From: Telluria sp042683405
GTDB lineage: Bacteria > Pseudomonadota > Gammaproteobacteria > Burkholderiales > Burkholderiaceae_D
DNA: 64,000 nt
Direction of reading: 5' to 3'
NCBI RefSeq assembly: GCF_042683405.1
Contig: NZ_JBHUJS010000014.1
Location: forward strand, 248,001 to 312,000
Below are positions 34,497-42,968 of the stretch, piece by piece; position 1 is the stretch's first letter; each line of letters starts with the position of its first letter. The position numbers and the translations under genes are program-made. Below the pieces are notes generated by a model. It was not told the DNA's origin. It was given only the letters and a program-made list of their open reading frames with translations, and did not search any database.

Positions 34497-34646
34497 TCAT
34501 GCAATCGGGGGCATGGCTTGGCGCCATGGCTGCCGCGAAGTGGTCGGGCAAAGCATGGGCAACGGTGAGGTGACCCGTATCGCGATCGCCCGGATAAGGC
34601 GATCCGCGCATGCTGTATCATCCGGGTCCGAGAACGAAAGCCGCGC

Positions 34647-35282
34647 ATGCTCATCATCACCATCAAACAAGGCAAGGAAAAAAGCATCCTTGCCGGCGAC
34701 CCATGGATCTACGTTTCCGCCATCGACAAGGTCGAAGGCAAACCGCAGGAACGTAACAAGCCCGGCTCCACGGCGATCGTGCAGTCCTCGTCACGCCAGT
34801 TCCTGGCGCGCGCCGCATACAACGCCAAGTCGCAGATCGCCGCCCGTGTGTGGTCGTTGCGTGAGGACGAGCCGGTCGATCATGCGATGATGAAGCGTCG
34901 CGTGCAGGCCGCCATTGCCAGGCGCGCCGATGCGCTGCGCAGCGCCGATCCACAGGAACTGGTGCAACTGATCGACGGGGAAAAGGATGGCTTGCCGGGA
35001 TTGCTGGTGCACAGCTACGGCGGCGCCGAAGGCTACCTGGTCTGCCAGTTCAATGCTGGCGGTGTCGATCTGTGGAAGATTCCCATTGTGCAGGCGCTGC
35101 TGGCTGCGACCGGCTGTCCCAACGTGTACGAACGCTGCGACGCTCTGTTACGCAAGGGGGAGGGGCTGCTGGCCAAGTCACGCGCGCTGGCCGGCGAAGA
35201 GCCACCGCAACGGTTGATGGTGCGGGATGGTAAGCGGCTGGCGCCAATGGATATCCGTACCGGATTCACTTACCCTCGCTGA
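34647..35282 (+). pseudogene. Truncated RlmI-like rRNA methyltransferase (catalytic domain missing)
   Basis: 211 residues against roughly 390-400 for RlmI-type 23S rRNA cytosine methyltransferases. The N-terminal PUA domain (ILAGDPWIYVSAIDKVEG) and linker (LVQLIDGEKDGLPGLLVHSYGG) are intact, and the frame then stops at MDIRTGFTYPR, about where the family continues into GFYLDQR and the SAM-binding Rossmann domain. No trace of that domain follows. Ten bases after the stop begins a GGGGACCGTCCC repeat, which may mark the deletion point. It could still bind RNA but not methylate. Confidence 0.7.
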
Positions 35283-35296
35283 GAAGCAGCGTGGGC

Positions 35297-35322
35297 GGGG
35301 ACCGTCCCTACGGGACTGTCCC
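35297..35322. repeat. GGGGACTGTCCC family (copy 6), terminator-like
   Basis: GGGGACCGTCCC, spacer TAC, GGGACTGTCCCCC, then GCTTTTTT. The long stem with a T-run would work as a terminator for the truncated methyltransferase gene. Confidence 0.8.
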
Positions 35323-35353
35323 CCGCTTTTTTGCAAGCAGCACCGCTATTCGT

Positions 35354-35396
35354 GGGGACGGAACTGCCCGCTCAGCGGCCTGCGGCGGCAGTCCCC
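35354..35396 (-). repeat. GGGGACTGTCCC family (copy 7), reverse orientation
   Basis: GGGGACGGAACTGCCCGCTCAG...GCAGTCCCC, the reverse complement of the type seen at 16337-16380, including the drifted GTTCCGTCC arm. It lies next to copy 6, just past the stop of the leftward gene at 35418. Confidence 0.8.
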
Positions 35397-35417
35397 TCGG
35401 CTGCGGACCGCCCGTGT

Positions 35418-35684
35418 TTATTTCTTCTTGCTTTGCCAGACGCGTTGTTGCTGCTTCTTCTGGGTCTGGACCCTGTTCTGGCTTGCCTTGTACAGCGTGG
35501 TGGCGTCTTCCTTTGCACGTTCCAGCGTGCGCATCTCTTCGTTGTCATCGTGCGCAACGAAATATTCTGCGTCCTGCGCGGACACCACCAGTTTGATCGC
35601 CGAGGCGTCGTCCAGTTCGTACATTTCGGTGAGAAGCGTGGTGACTTCGTCGAGGTATTCTTCGTAGCTCAGGTAATTCATCAT
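35418..35684 (-). CDS. Small acidic/basic protein of unknown function
   Basis: 88 residues from the ATG at 35684 (a second ATG follows directly). An acidic helical first half (YLSYEEYLDEVTTLLTEMYE) and a lysine/glutamine-rich C-terminal tail. No signal peptide or membrane segment. No family recognised. It reads away from the next gene, with about 100 bases between the starts. Confidence 0.6.
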   Translation of the reverse strand: MMNYLSYEEYLDEVTTLLTEMYELDDASAIKLVVSAQDAEYFVAHDDNEEMRTLERAKEDATTLYKASQNRVQTQKKQQQRVWQSKKK

Positions 35685-35784
35685 GGATCCATTCGGGTTA
35701 GGCCGACATGGTACAAGATCTTGCCCCTGCCCATGTAAGTGTTCGCCTCCTGCGCCGCATGCCCCGCGATGGTATGCTGCCTGC

Positions 35785-36132
35785 ATGACTACTGACTCCG
35801 ACATCGAGCTGTCCGGCCCATTTCAGGCAACGGACGGCAACGGCCGTACCCTCGACGTGAAAGCGATCCGCATTTTCGACGAGGGCTACGGGATTATCGA
35901 CGTGTACGTGCACTTCTCCGCCAAGCTCGATCCCGGCGCCTACAAGGATGCGGTGCTCATCCGCCAGATCATCGACCGGCTGCGCTCGGCCGGATACAAG
36001 GGGCCGGACTTCGCGCACAGCGATCCCGGCCTGCAGGAAAGCCGCGTCATCGTTCTGGAAGCGCCCGAGGAATTCGCGGCCTTTGCCAAGAGCCGTGGCT
36101 GGAAGAACCTCGCCGAAGAGTTCGACGAATAA
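35785..36132 (+). CDS. Conserved-looking hypothetical protein
   Basis: 115 residues, soluble and acidic, mixed alpha/beta: GRTLDVKAIRIFDEGYGIIDVYVHF, then a helix DAVLIRQIIDRLRSAGYKG and a final ESRVIVLEAPEEFAAFAKSRGW. No family recognised. Codon use is like the core genes. Confidence 0.65.
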   Translation: MTTDSDIELSGPFQATDGNGRTLDVKAIRIFDEGYGIIDVYVHFSAKLDPGAYKDAVLIRQIIDRLRSAGYKGPDFAHSDPGLQESRVIVLEAPEEFAAFAKSRGWKNLAEEFDE

Positions 36133-36165
36133 GCGGTCCTGCTGCTGCGGCGCTACCGCCGCAGC

Positions 36166-36924
36166 TTAGTGCCGCGACGGCGGCAATACGTGCCGGAACG
36201 TGGGTTCGATATTCTTCGAATGCAGGTGGCGGACGATATCCTCCAGCGTGGCGTCCTTGAGCAGCAGGCCGTCAATGTCGACGGCGCGCTGCGGCTGCGC
36301 AAGCGTCACCTCCGGCGCTACTCCCATCCTTTGTCCGAGCGTTGCCAGGCCGCGCGCAAACTGGTCCGCGCCGATGCTCAGCAAGCCTTCGAGGAAGGCG
36401 ACCTGGCCGCCCAGCGCTGGCGACATCTCCAGTCCCGCATCCTCAGCGAACGACGCGCCCATACCCGGATGGATGAACGCTGCCCACTTGCCCGTGCGCT
36501 TGCTCAGGCACGGCGGCAGTTCGATGGGGGCATCAAGAGCCTCGGCTGCCATCTCGACACCGGGCACGAATGCCTGGCAAAGCAGGTGGACGAATTCCTG
36601 CGCCTGAGCCGCCGGAACGGGCGTTTCCAGGGACAGCCACAGGCGGTAGCCATCGCCGCCGGAGACGCTGACGGCAGGGGCGGGGAACGCCAGTTCCGAC
36701 TGGATCGCGTTCGCCACGGTGCAGAGGCTGGTCCAGTGCTGGTCTTCGCTCCCTGGCTCCTTCCGGAACGGGATGACAATCGCCCGGACCTGGCCATCCG
36801 CATCCACAAGATCGAACTCGCTGGAGGGGCCGAGGATGTGCTGTTCGAGCGCTTCCGCCGTGACAGCGCCCGCGGGCAGGTAGAGCCGCATCAGTTCCGC
36901 GATGAGATTTTGCATGGGGTTCAT
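36166..36924 (-). CDS. Hypothetical protein, partner of the downstream-strand neighbour
   Basis: 252 residues. The ATG at 36924 follows GGAGTGACG and lies 6 bases after the preceding gene, so the two are one translational unit. Mid-protein YRLWLSLETPVPAAQAQEF and KWAAFIHPGMGASFA recall a betaproteobacterial family of unnamed proteins; a distant primase-like look was considered but not accepted. No signal peptide. Function unknown. Confidence 0.65.
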   Translation of the reverse strand: MNPMQNLIAELMRLYLPAGAVTAEALEQHILGPSSEFDLVDADGQVRAIVIPFRKEPGSEDQHWTSLCTVANAIQSELAFPAPAVSVSGGDGYRLWLSLETPVPAAQAQEFVHLLCQAFVPGVEMAAEALDAPIELPPCLSKRTGKWAAFIHPGMGASFAEDAGLEMSPALGGQVAFLEGLLSIGADQFARGLATLGQRMGVAPEVTLAQPQRAVDIDGLLLKDATLEDIVRHLHSKNIEPTFRHVLPPSRH

Positions 36925-36930
36925 GTCTCG

Positions 36931-37329
36931 TCACTCCGAATGGGCGATGCGCAGGCCGCCCTTGTTATCGGGCAGCCAAACTTCCGCCAGGTCCGAACTC
37001 ACATCGAAGAATCCCAGGCCATGTCGGGCGGCGAGCGCAAACACCGCCTCGTGCGCGCGGTCGATCTTGTCCCAGTCGAGGAAGGTCATGTAGATGAGGG
37101 CAGGGCAGATGATGTATTCGGTGCCGGTCGGCTCATCCGAATCCGCCGGCGCGGGAGGGAACTCCGCTCCCAGGTCGGCGTAGAACGCCTGCAGCGCCGG
37201 CGCAGAATGGGCCGGGTCGTCGTAAGCCTGGTCGTCGCTCCAGTCGGTCTGCTGTTCGTACCAGTCGAGGAAGGCGGCGCGCTTTGCGGGCGCGGCCTCG
37301 GGTGCAAACACCATCAGGTCAAAGGTCAT
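36931..37329 (-). CDS. Hypothetical protein, TFDLMVF family
   Basis: 132 residues, GGAGCACGC before the ATG. It begins MTFDLMVFAPEAAPAKRAAF with YEQQTDWSDDQAYDDP and ends HGLGFFDVSSDLAEVWLP; this pattern belongs to a widespread unnamed family of small acidic cytoplasmic proteins, often found as stand-alone or possible immunity genes. First gene of a two-gene unit with the 36166 gene. Confidence 0.65.
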   Translation of the reverse strand: MTFDLMVFAPEAAPAKRAAFLDWYEQQTDWSDDQAYDDPAHSAPALQAFYADLGAEFPPAPADSDEPTGTEYIICPALIYMTFLDWDKIDRAHEAVFALAARHGLGFFDVSSDLAEVWLPDNKGGLRIAHSE

Positions 37330-37498
37330 GCGTGCTCCGGTTGAGATGCGTTGCGGCTTGGCCGCTGAATGACGCGATTATTTCACGGATGGGCCGTTAC
37401 GGAAAACGGAGTTGGCTGCATCCCTGTTGTCGAAAGCTGTGCCGGGCTTATATGATGCGCATCTACTGGTCCCCATCCAACGCGAGGAAGGCGCTGCA

Positions 37499-38077
37499 AT
37501 GAACACCGATGAACTGGCGTCCTCGCTGCGTGCGGAAGCCGATGCGCTGCTGGCCCGCACTGGCATTCTGGACCTGATGGCGGAATACGGTCGCGCGCAT
37601 GTGAGCGGCAGCTATAGCATGGGTTTGATGACCTGGCGCGACCTCGACATCTACCTCGAGATGTCGCCTCCCGACGCGGGCCGGTTCCTGGAACTGGGCG
37701 CCCGGATCGGCCAGGCGCTACGCCCGCGCAAGCTCTCGTTCACCGACCACCTGAACTACCCGAGTACCGAAGTCCTGCGCGGCCTTTACTGGGGCATCAA
37801 GACCGACGAGTTGTCCAGTGGCGGCTGGAAGATCGATCTATGGGGCGTTACGCCGGAAGTCAGTGCAGAGCGCCTCGCACATTGCCGCGCGATCGAAGGC
37901 AGGATGACGCCACAGGTGCGCTCCGCCATCCTGCGCATCAAGTCGGAGGTATGCCATCTGCCCGGCTATCGGGATTCGTTCACCAGCCAGGACGTCTACG
38001 ATGCCGCTTTCGCAGGCGCGGACACCGTTGCCGGCTTCTGGCGCTACGTGCAGGCGCGAACCCGCGATAGTGCATAG
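37499..38077 (+). CDS. Nucleotidyltransferase-fold protein
   Basis: 192 residues from the ATG at 37499 (GAGGAAGG ribosome site). Near residues 36-52, HVSGSYSMGLMTWRDLDIYLE fits the GS...D-x-D motif of the polymerase-beta nucleotidyltransferase superfamily; KIDLWG further on could be the third acidic position. The substrate is unknown (aminoglycoside-, tRNA- or toxin-type activities all occur in this fold). Confidence 0.6.
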   Translation: MNTDELASSLRAEADALLARTGILDLMAEYGRAHVSGSYSMGLMTWRDLDIYLEMSPPDAGRFLELGARIGQALRPRKLSFTDHLNYPSTEVLRGLYWGIKTDELSSGGWKIDLWGVTPEVSAERLAHCRAIEGRMTPQVRSAILRIKSEVCHLPGYRDSFTSQDVYDAAFAGADTVAGFWRYVQARTRDSA

Positions 38078-38142
38078 TGCAGTACTCAACGCTTCAATGT
38101 GGTCCAATATCCCTTCAAAGTGAATTGCAGCCTGGAGAAAAG

Positions 38143-38529
38143 ATGAAAGCACGGCTTCGCAACATGGCAGTATTCGCCACCTTCCTGTTTGCTGCGGGCG
38201 CACCGGCGCTGGCCAGTCAGCCGCTGGCCACCGAGCGCGAGATCGCGCATCTGCTTAACTACGTGGCCAGCCCGGGCTGCCAATTCAACCGCAACGGCAC
38301 CTGGTATGAGGGGAGCAAGGCGCGCGAGCACCTCAAGGACAAGTACGACTACATGGCCAAGCGCAAGCTGGTGTCGAATGCCGAAAGCTTCATCGAGCGC
38401 GCGGCGTCGAGCAGCAGCATGAGCGGCAAGGCGTACCTCGTCCGCTGCGGCAGCGGAGCCGCGACGCACAGCGGACCATGGCTGATGGCGGAACTCAAGC
38501 GCTTCCGCAGCGCGGCGGCGGCCAGGTAA
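38143..38529 (+). CDS. DUF5329 secreted protein
   Basis: 128 residues with a signal peptide (1-25, cleaved near ALAS) and a TGGAG ribosome site. Body: EIAHLLNYVASPGCQFNRNGTWYEGSKAREHLKDKY split over residues 31-66, AESFIERAASSSSMSGKAYLV and two cysteines likely disulphide-linked. It matches DUF5329, of unknown function. Confidence 0.8.
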   Translation: MKARLRNMAVFATFLFAAGAPALASQPLATEREIAHLLNYVASPGCQFNRNGTWYEGSKAREHLKDKYDYMAKRKLVSNAESFIERAASSSSMSGKAYLVRCGSGAATHSGPWLMAELKRFRSAAAAR

Positions 38530-38536
38530 GCCGCGC

Positions 38537-39184
38537 CTACACGGGCTGGCGCATCAGTTCCGCGACTTCTGCCGCGATCTGCTGGGCGAGCTGGTGGATG
38601 TGGAAGCCGTCCACAAAGCCGTGGTGCGCCTGCACCGAAAACGGCAGATGCACGCGTCCGTGCGGCGCGTCGCGGTATTTTCCCCACGCGATCGATGGAA
38701 TGTCCGGCGCCGCCACCGACATGGTCGGGTGCTGGATCGCGGTGAAGTCCAGCCACGGGATGCAGGTGACGAACACCTGCTCCCTCGCGTCGCGCGGCGA
38801 CATCCTGCTGTAGGTATCGTTCAACTCCACCATGTTCACGGCCTGGTCGCGCGCGGCCAGGCTGCGTGCGACCCACTCGCGCAGGTTGTCGGTCCACTCG
38901 AACTGGGTGAAGTTCAGGTCCTGGTTCTGGTTGATCACCGTGTAGGAGGGGATCAGCCGCTCGATGCGGAAGACCTGGTCTTCCAGGAGACGGTAGCGGA
39001 AGTTCTCCACCTGCAGGGTCGCGCGCAGGATCGCGTAGAGCAGCACATGGAAGGACGGCAGGCCATGCTCGTTGCACCAGGGGCGGAAGTCGGGCAGGTC
39101 CAGCGTGAAAGCGATATTGAGCGCAGGGCTGTCCATCCGGTGGAAGAGGTCGAAGCGGTCGCGTCGCTGTTCGAATTTCTGCAT
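38537..39184 (-). CDS. Chloramphenicol acetyltransferase-fold protein
   Basis: 215 residues, the length of CAT. The trimeric CAT signature HHGFVDG with the catalytic histidine lies near residues 187-193, and NIAFTLD, SYTVINQNQDLNF and SIAWGKY segments match the family. Chromosomal CAT-like proteins often do not confer resistance, so the substrate is uncertain. Its start lies 60 bases after the Xre-like antitoxin gene on the same strand. Confidence 0.85.
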   Translation of the reverse strand: MQKFEQRRDRFDLFHRMDSPALNIAFTLDLPDFRPWCNEHGLPSFHVLLYAILRATLQVENFRYRLLEDQVFRIERLIPSYTVINQNQDLNFTQFEWTDNLREWVARSLAARDQAVNMVELNDTYSRMSPRDAREQVFVTCIPWLDFTAIQHPTMSVAAPDIPSIAWGKYRDAPHGRVHLPFSVQAHHGFVDGFHIHQLAQQIAAEVAELMRQPV

Positions 39185-39244
39185 GCTGTTGCTGGCTGTA
39201 CGTAAAGCAGGATTGTCGCATATCGCCCGAGGGGGACGATGGGG

Positions 39245-39673
39245 CTAGCTGGGGTGCTGTGCCTGGGACATGTCGGTGAGCACGCGCCTGACCGAAGCGG
39301 CGCCGGGTTCCGTGTCGAGCCAGTCGAAGGGCGCCGTGTGGCCGAACACGGGATGCGGCGCGCGCAGCCACGCGACCGCTGCTTCTTCGCCGGGAAAGGC
39401 GCGAAGGGCGAGGGCAGTGACATCGGCCAGTCGCCAGATGCGTTCGGACGCGGAGGCGTCGAGGGCGCCCTTGCGCGATGCGAGCGCTTGTGCGGTGTGC
39501 GGCGAGACGCCGGCCAGGGATCGTAGGCGCGTGACTGGCAGGCCAAGGTAGGTCGCGGCGTCGGCCAGCAGGGTCGCGGGCAGGCCTTTGCGAATCAGCG
39601 AGACCGGATCGCAGCCGGGCTTGCCGAGATCGACCATGAGCTGTGCGAAGCGGTTGTCGGGATCGTGGGGCAT
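39245..39673 (-). CDS. Xre/MbcA/ParS-type antitoxin (DUF2384), orphan
   Basis: 142 residues from the ATG at 39673; the start is uncertain because no strong ribosome site is seen. The N-terminal helical region (LADAATYLGLPVTRLRSLAGVS) resembles the Xre-like DNA-binding part and the C terminus AWLRAPHPVFGHTAPFDWLD with GAASVRRVL is the toxin-binding domain. Such proteins normally pair with a RES-domain NAD-degrading toxin. No RES gene is adjacent; the next gene downstream is the CAT-like acetyltransferase. Confidence 0.7.
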   Translation of the reverse strand: MPHDPDNRFAQLMVDLGKPGCDPVSLIRKGLPATLLADAATYLGLPVTRLRSLAGVSPHTAQALASRKGALDASASERIWRLADVTALALRAFPGEEAAVAWLRAPHPVFGHTAPFDWLDTEPGAASVRRVLTDMSQAQHPS

Positions 39674-40070
39674 CTGTACGTACCGGATGAGGTGGTAGCG
39701 CACAGGTTGCCACGATTCCGGCCCGCGTGGCGGCCCGATGGGAGGCTGACCGGAAACTTCCGCCGGGATGCAATCTTTGGTATTTTTATAATTGTGACGA
39801 TGGGTAGGCGCCAGGGGCGCAACTATAGAGCAGTCGGGGAATACCCGCCACAAAAATGTCGCTGCCCCCCTTATTTTGGCCGCCGGGCGTGGCCCTGATA
39901 CGAAAAAGTCATGCTTGGGCGCATATTTGACGTTCAACATTGCCTAATCGAAGGCTAGAATAGCGTTGCTTTGATTGGTGGACACGCCCGGGGAAGTTAC
40001 AGAGGCCGTGAACCGCATCGCTTCGCCTCGCGCGACACCCATAATAAATTTAGATACTGGAGAAGACGTA

Positions 40071-41477
40071 GTGAGTATTTTCAGGACCAAGAATCTCGAT
40101 ACCATGGTGGCCGACAGCCGCTCCCCAGGCGGACTGAAGAAAGTGCTTGGTCCAACCGACCTCATTTTCATGGGCATTGGCGCGATCGTCGGCACCGGCA
40201 TCTTCGTGCTCACGGGCACCGGCGCGGTTACGGCCGGCCCGGCGCTGACCCTGTCGTTCGTGGTGGCAGCGCTGGCTTGCTGCTTCGCTGCGATGTGCTA
40301 TGCGGAGTTCGCCTCCACCGTGCCGGTCGCCGGCTCCATCTACACCTATAGCTACGCCACGCTGGGCGAAATCGTCGCCTGGATGATCGGCTGGGACCTG
40401 CTGCTCGAGTACGGGCTGGCAACGTCGGCCGTGTCGGTCGGCTGGTCCGGCTACTTCCAGTCGCTGCTGAGCGGGTTCGGGCTGGGACTGCCGACCGTGC
40501 TGACCGCGGCGCCGGGCGCGCTGCCGGGCGTGGAAACCTGGTTCAACCTGCCTGCACTGGTCATCATGCTGGTCCTGACCACGCTGCTGTCGTGGGGCGT
40601 GCGCGAATCGGCCCGCCTGAACAACATCCTGGTGGTGATCAAGGTCAGCGTCGTGCTGCTGTTCATCGTCGTGGGCGCCAAGCACGTGCAGCCTGCCAAC
40701 TGGCAGCCGTTCATGCCGTTCGGCGTCTCGGGCGTGATGAGTGCTGCGGCACTGGTGTTCTTTGCCTTTATCGGTTTCGATGCGGTAACGTCCGCGGCGG
40801 AAGAGGTCAAGCGTCCTGAGCGCGACCTGCCGATCGGCATTATCGGTTCGCTGGTGATCTGCGCGGTGCTGTACGTGGTCGTGGCGGCCATCATGACCGG
40901 CATCGTGCCTTACCAGAAATTCCTGGGCATCGACCACCCTGTGTCGCTGGCGCTGCAGTACGCAGGCGAAAACTGGTTCGCCGGTTTCGTCGACCTGGGC
41001 GCGATCCTCGGCATGACCACCGTGATCCTGGTGATGGCTTACGGCCAGACCCGCGTGCTGTACGCCATGTCGCGCGACGGCCTGCTGCCGAAGCGCCTGT
41101 CCTCCATCAATCCGAAATACGGCACCCCGTACTTCGCGACCTGGACCGTCGGCATCATCTTCGGCGTGATCGCCGCGTTCGTGCCGCTGGGCGTGCTGGC
41201 TGAGCTGATCAACATCGGTACGCTGGCTGCATTCTGCCTGGTGTCGGTAGCAGTGATCGTGCTGCGCAAGAAGCGTCCGGACCTGCACCGCGCCTTCCGT
41301 TGCCCTGGCGTGCCGCTGGTCCCGATCCTGGCGATCGTCTTCTGCTTCGCGCTGATGACCTTCCTGAGCAAGACCACCTGGATCGCCTTCGGCATCTGGC
41401 TGGTGCTGGGCCTGGTGATCTACTTCGGCTACGCACGCCGCCGCGCGCTGCTGCATCCGGGTAACGCTCCGGCGTAA
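40071..41477 (+). CDS. APC-family amino acid permease (cationic amino acid transporter type)
   Basis: 468 residues from the GTG at 40071, preceded by GGAGAAG; a longer frame from 39975 is less likely. About 12 membrane helices. Helix 1 motif MGIGAIVGTGIFVLTG and FFAFIGFDAVTSAAEEVKRP are typical of the CAT/YhdG branch of the APC superfamily. Imports an amino acid in exchange for or with a cation; specificity unknown. Followed by a strong terminator. Confidence 0.92.
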   Translation: MSIFRTKNLDTMVADSRSPGGLKKVLGPTDLIFMGIGAIVGTGIFVLTGTGAVTAGPALTLSFVVAALACCFAAMCYAEFASTVPVAGSIYTYSYATLGEIVAWMIGWDLLLEYGLATSAVSVGWSGYFQSLLSGFGLGLPTVLTAAPGALPGVETWFNLPALVIMLVLTTLLSWGVRESARLNNILVVIKVSVVLLFIVVGAKHVQPANWQPFMPFGVSGVMSAAALVFFAFIGFDAVTSAAEEVKRPERDLPIGIIGSLVICAVLYVVVAAIMTGIVPYQKFLGIDHPVSLALQYAGENWFAGFVDLGAILGMTTVILVMAYGQTRVLYAMSRDGLLPKRLSSINPKYGTPYFATWTVGIIFGVIAAFVPLGVLAELINIGTLAAFCLVSVAVIVLRKKRPDLHRAFRCPGVPLVPILAIVFCFALMTFLSKTTWIAFGIWLVLGLVIYFGYARRRALLHPGNAPA

Positions 41478-41514
41478 TTACCACTGCGTCCCGGGCGAGG
41501 CCCGGACCGCCCAG

Positions 41515-41546
41515 AAGGCCCGGTCGCGTACCGGGCCTTTTTCTTT
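41515..41546 (+). terminator. Rho-independent terminator after the permease gene
   Basis: AAGGCCCGGT (41515-41524) and ACCGGGCCTT (41530-41539) with a five-base loop and a T-rich tail. Confidence 0.92.
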
Positions 41547-41575
41547 CAATTGCTCGTCGCGGGCGAAATTGAAAA

Positions 41576-41604
41576 GGGGACGGTTCCCCACGGAAGCCGT
41601 CCCC
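41576..41604. repeat. GGGGACTGTCCC family, variant copy 8
   Basis: GGGGACGGTTCCCC then CACGG and AAGCCGTCCCC; the arms GGGGACGG/CCGTCCCC pair. It lies between the permease terminator and the leftward lipoprotein gene. Confidence 0.65.
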
Positions 41605-41654
41605 AATGTTCAGTAAGCGGCCAGTCGACCGCTTTCCTTACGCCGGAAAATCGA

Positions 41655-42020
41655 TTACTTCGATGCGTCCTGGATCTTCTCGCCAGCACGCTCGACGCCC
41701 TTGCCGGTCGCACGAACCGCTTCCTTGGTCTCCTGGCGAACTTCCGCGCCAGCGCGTTCCACGTTCGCTTCCGCATGTTCCGCCGCGTGTTCGATGTTAT
41801 CGCCAGCGCGCTCGGCTGCGGCATCGACATTGGCGGCGGCGCGTTCGGCTGCACGGTCGGCAGCTTCCACGCCTTCGGCGGTTTCGCGGGCGACGTTCGC
41901 GCCTGCCTCGTCGACGGCCTTGCCGGCTTCCTGCGCCGGGCCCATATCGTCACGTTTGTTGCAGCCGGTCGCCACGACAGCGACGGCCAGCATGATTGCG
42001 GTGAGAGTAGTCTTTTTCAT
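41655..42020 (-). CDS. Alanine/glutamate-rich helical lipoprotein
   Basis: 121 residues from the ATG at 42020 (TTGGAG ribosome site). Lipobox VVATGC with the cysteine near residue 20. The mature part is one long amphipathic helix of 11-residue-like repeats built on AAERAAANVDA, AERAGDNIEH and AEHAEANVERA, similar to LEA-like or entericidin-associated stress lipoproteins. No aromatic core. Membrane-attached, perhaps protective or coiled-coil; function unknown. Confidence 0.75.
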   Translation of the reverse strand: MKKTTLTAIMLAVAVVATGCNKRDDMGPAQEAGKAVDEAGANVARETAEGVEAADRAAERAAANVDAAAERAGDNIEHAAEHAEANVERAGAEVRQETKEAVRATGKGVERAGEKIQDASK

Positions 42021-42229
42021 GATTTGCTCCAAGTGGGAAATGTTGCTACTTAGCTTACACAACTCCGGAAAAACGTGCGTCACGATACGCAACAGTGCGT
42101 CAAATCCGGGGTGCCCACAAAAAAATACCTCCGGTGAGGGAGGTATAAGGATCGCCATGAAGGCTCTGCAGGAATCATGTTACGCCGCGTCGATTACGTG
42201 AACCTTAACGTGTCGTGCCAGCGAAGGAT

Positions 42230-42262
42230 GGCGGAATCGGCCCATTTATGGCCGATTCCGCC
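42230..42262. repeat. GGCGGAATCGG palindrome (copy 2, perfect)
   Basis: Perfect 13-base arms GGCGGAATCGGCC (42230-42242) and GGCCGATTCCGCC (42250-42262) with loop CATTTAT. It lies about 70 bases before the isoprenylcysteine-type methyltransferase gene and might fold in its leader. Confidence 0.85.
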
Positions 42263-42334
42263 AAACCGCTTGACCCTGTAGCGGCTACAGGGTTTGTAAT
42301 GCCTCCGACCCCCATCCATACGGAGATTTGCCTC

Positions 42335-42940
42335 ATGCCCCTGTCGAATGAACCGGCGCTGCTGTGCGCCGCTTTCCTGCTGTATTTCGCCACCGCCTTC
42401 GTGTGGCCATCCTGGCGCGTCTGGCGCCGTACGGGCATCAACCCCTACGTGCTGCCGTCCGGTGATGACGCGCACGGCTTCGTTACATCCGGGATGCGCG
42501 GCGTCGTGGCTGCCTTGTTCGTGTATGTCCTTGCGCAGGCATGCTGGCCACGCGTGGACGCGGCCCTTGGCGTGATCCCCTGGCTCGCATCTCCCGTGTG
42601 GCAGGCGGCAGGCTGGCTGGGCTTCGCGATAGCAATGTGCTGGACGATCGTGGCGCAGTTCCAGATGGGTCGGTCATGGCGCATCGGCATCGACCGCGCC
42701 CACGCCACCGGACTGGTGACGAACGGCCTGTTCGCGGTCTCGCGCAACCCCGTATTCCTGGCGATGCGGCTGTGCCTGTTCAGCCTCGTGCTGATTCGTC
42801 CCAACGCCCTGACGGCCGGGCTGTGGCTGGTGGGCGACGTGCTGATGCAGTTCCAGGTCCGCCTCGAAGAAGCGTTCCTGCGCGAACGCCACGGGGCGGC
42901 GTACGACAGCTACTGTTCACGTGTCCGCCGCTGGCTCTGA
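42335..42940 (+). CDS. Isoprenylcysteine methyltransferase-like (ICMT/PEMT) membrane protein
   Basis: 201 residues from the ATG at 42335 (CGGAGA). Several hydrophobic helices and the C-terminal family core: TNGLFAVSRNPVFLAMRL and LEEAFLRERHGAAYDSYCSRVRRWL (conserved RNP, E-E and Y-x-x-Y/R elements). Bacterial members methylate small or lipid substrates with SAM; target unknown. Its end converges with the ArsC-like gene. Confidence 0.82.
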   Translation: MPLSNEPALLCAAFLLYFATAFVWPSWRVWRRTGINPYVLPSGDDAHGFVTSGMRGVVAALFVYVLAQACWPRVDAALGVIPWLASPVWQAAGWLGFAIAMCWTIVAQFQMGRSWRIGIDRAHATGLVTNGLFAVSRNPVFLAMRLCLFSLVLIRPNALTAGLWLVGDVLMQFQVRLEEAFLRERHGAAYDSYCSRVRRWL

Positions 42941-42968
42941 AGCGGCGCCGCAGGACATTGGAAACCGC

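Noticed and set aside
36166..36924. Primase-like (AEP/TOTE) identity for the hypothetical protein
   Set aside because: Only a loose resemblance in one segment; no catalytic acidic motif could be identified.
38537..39184. Clinical-type chloramphenicol resistance
   Set aside because: The fold and HHxxxDG motif fit CAT, but chromosomal homologues often act on other substrates; resistance cannot be claimed from sequence alone.
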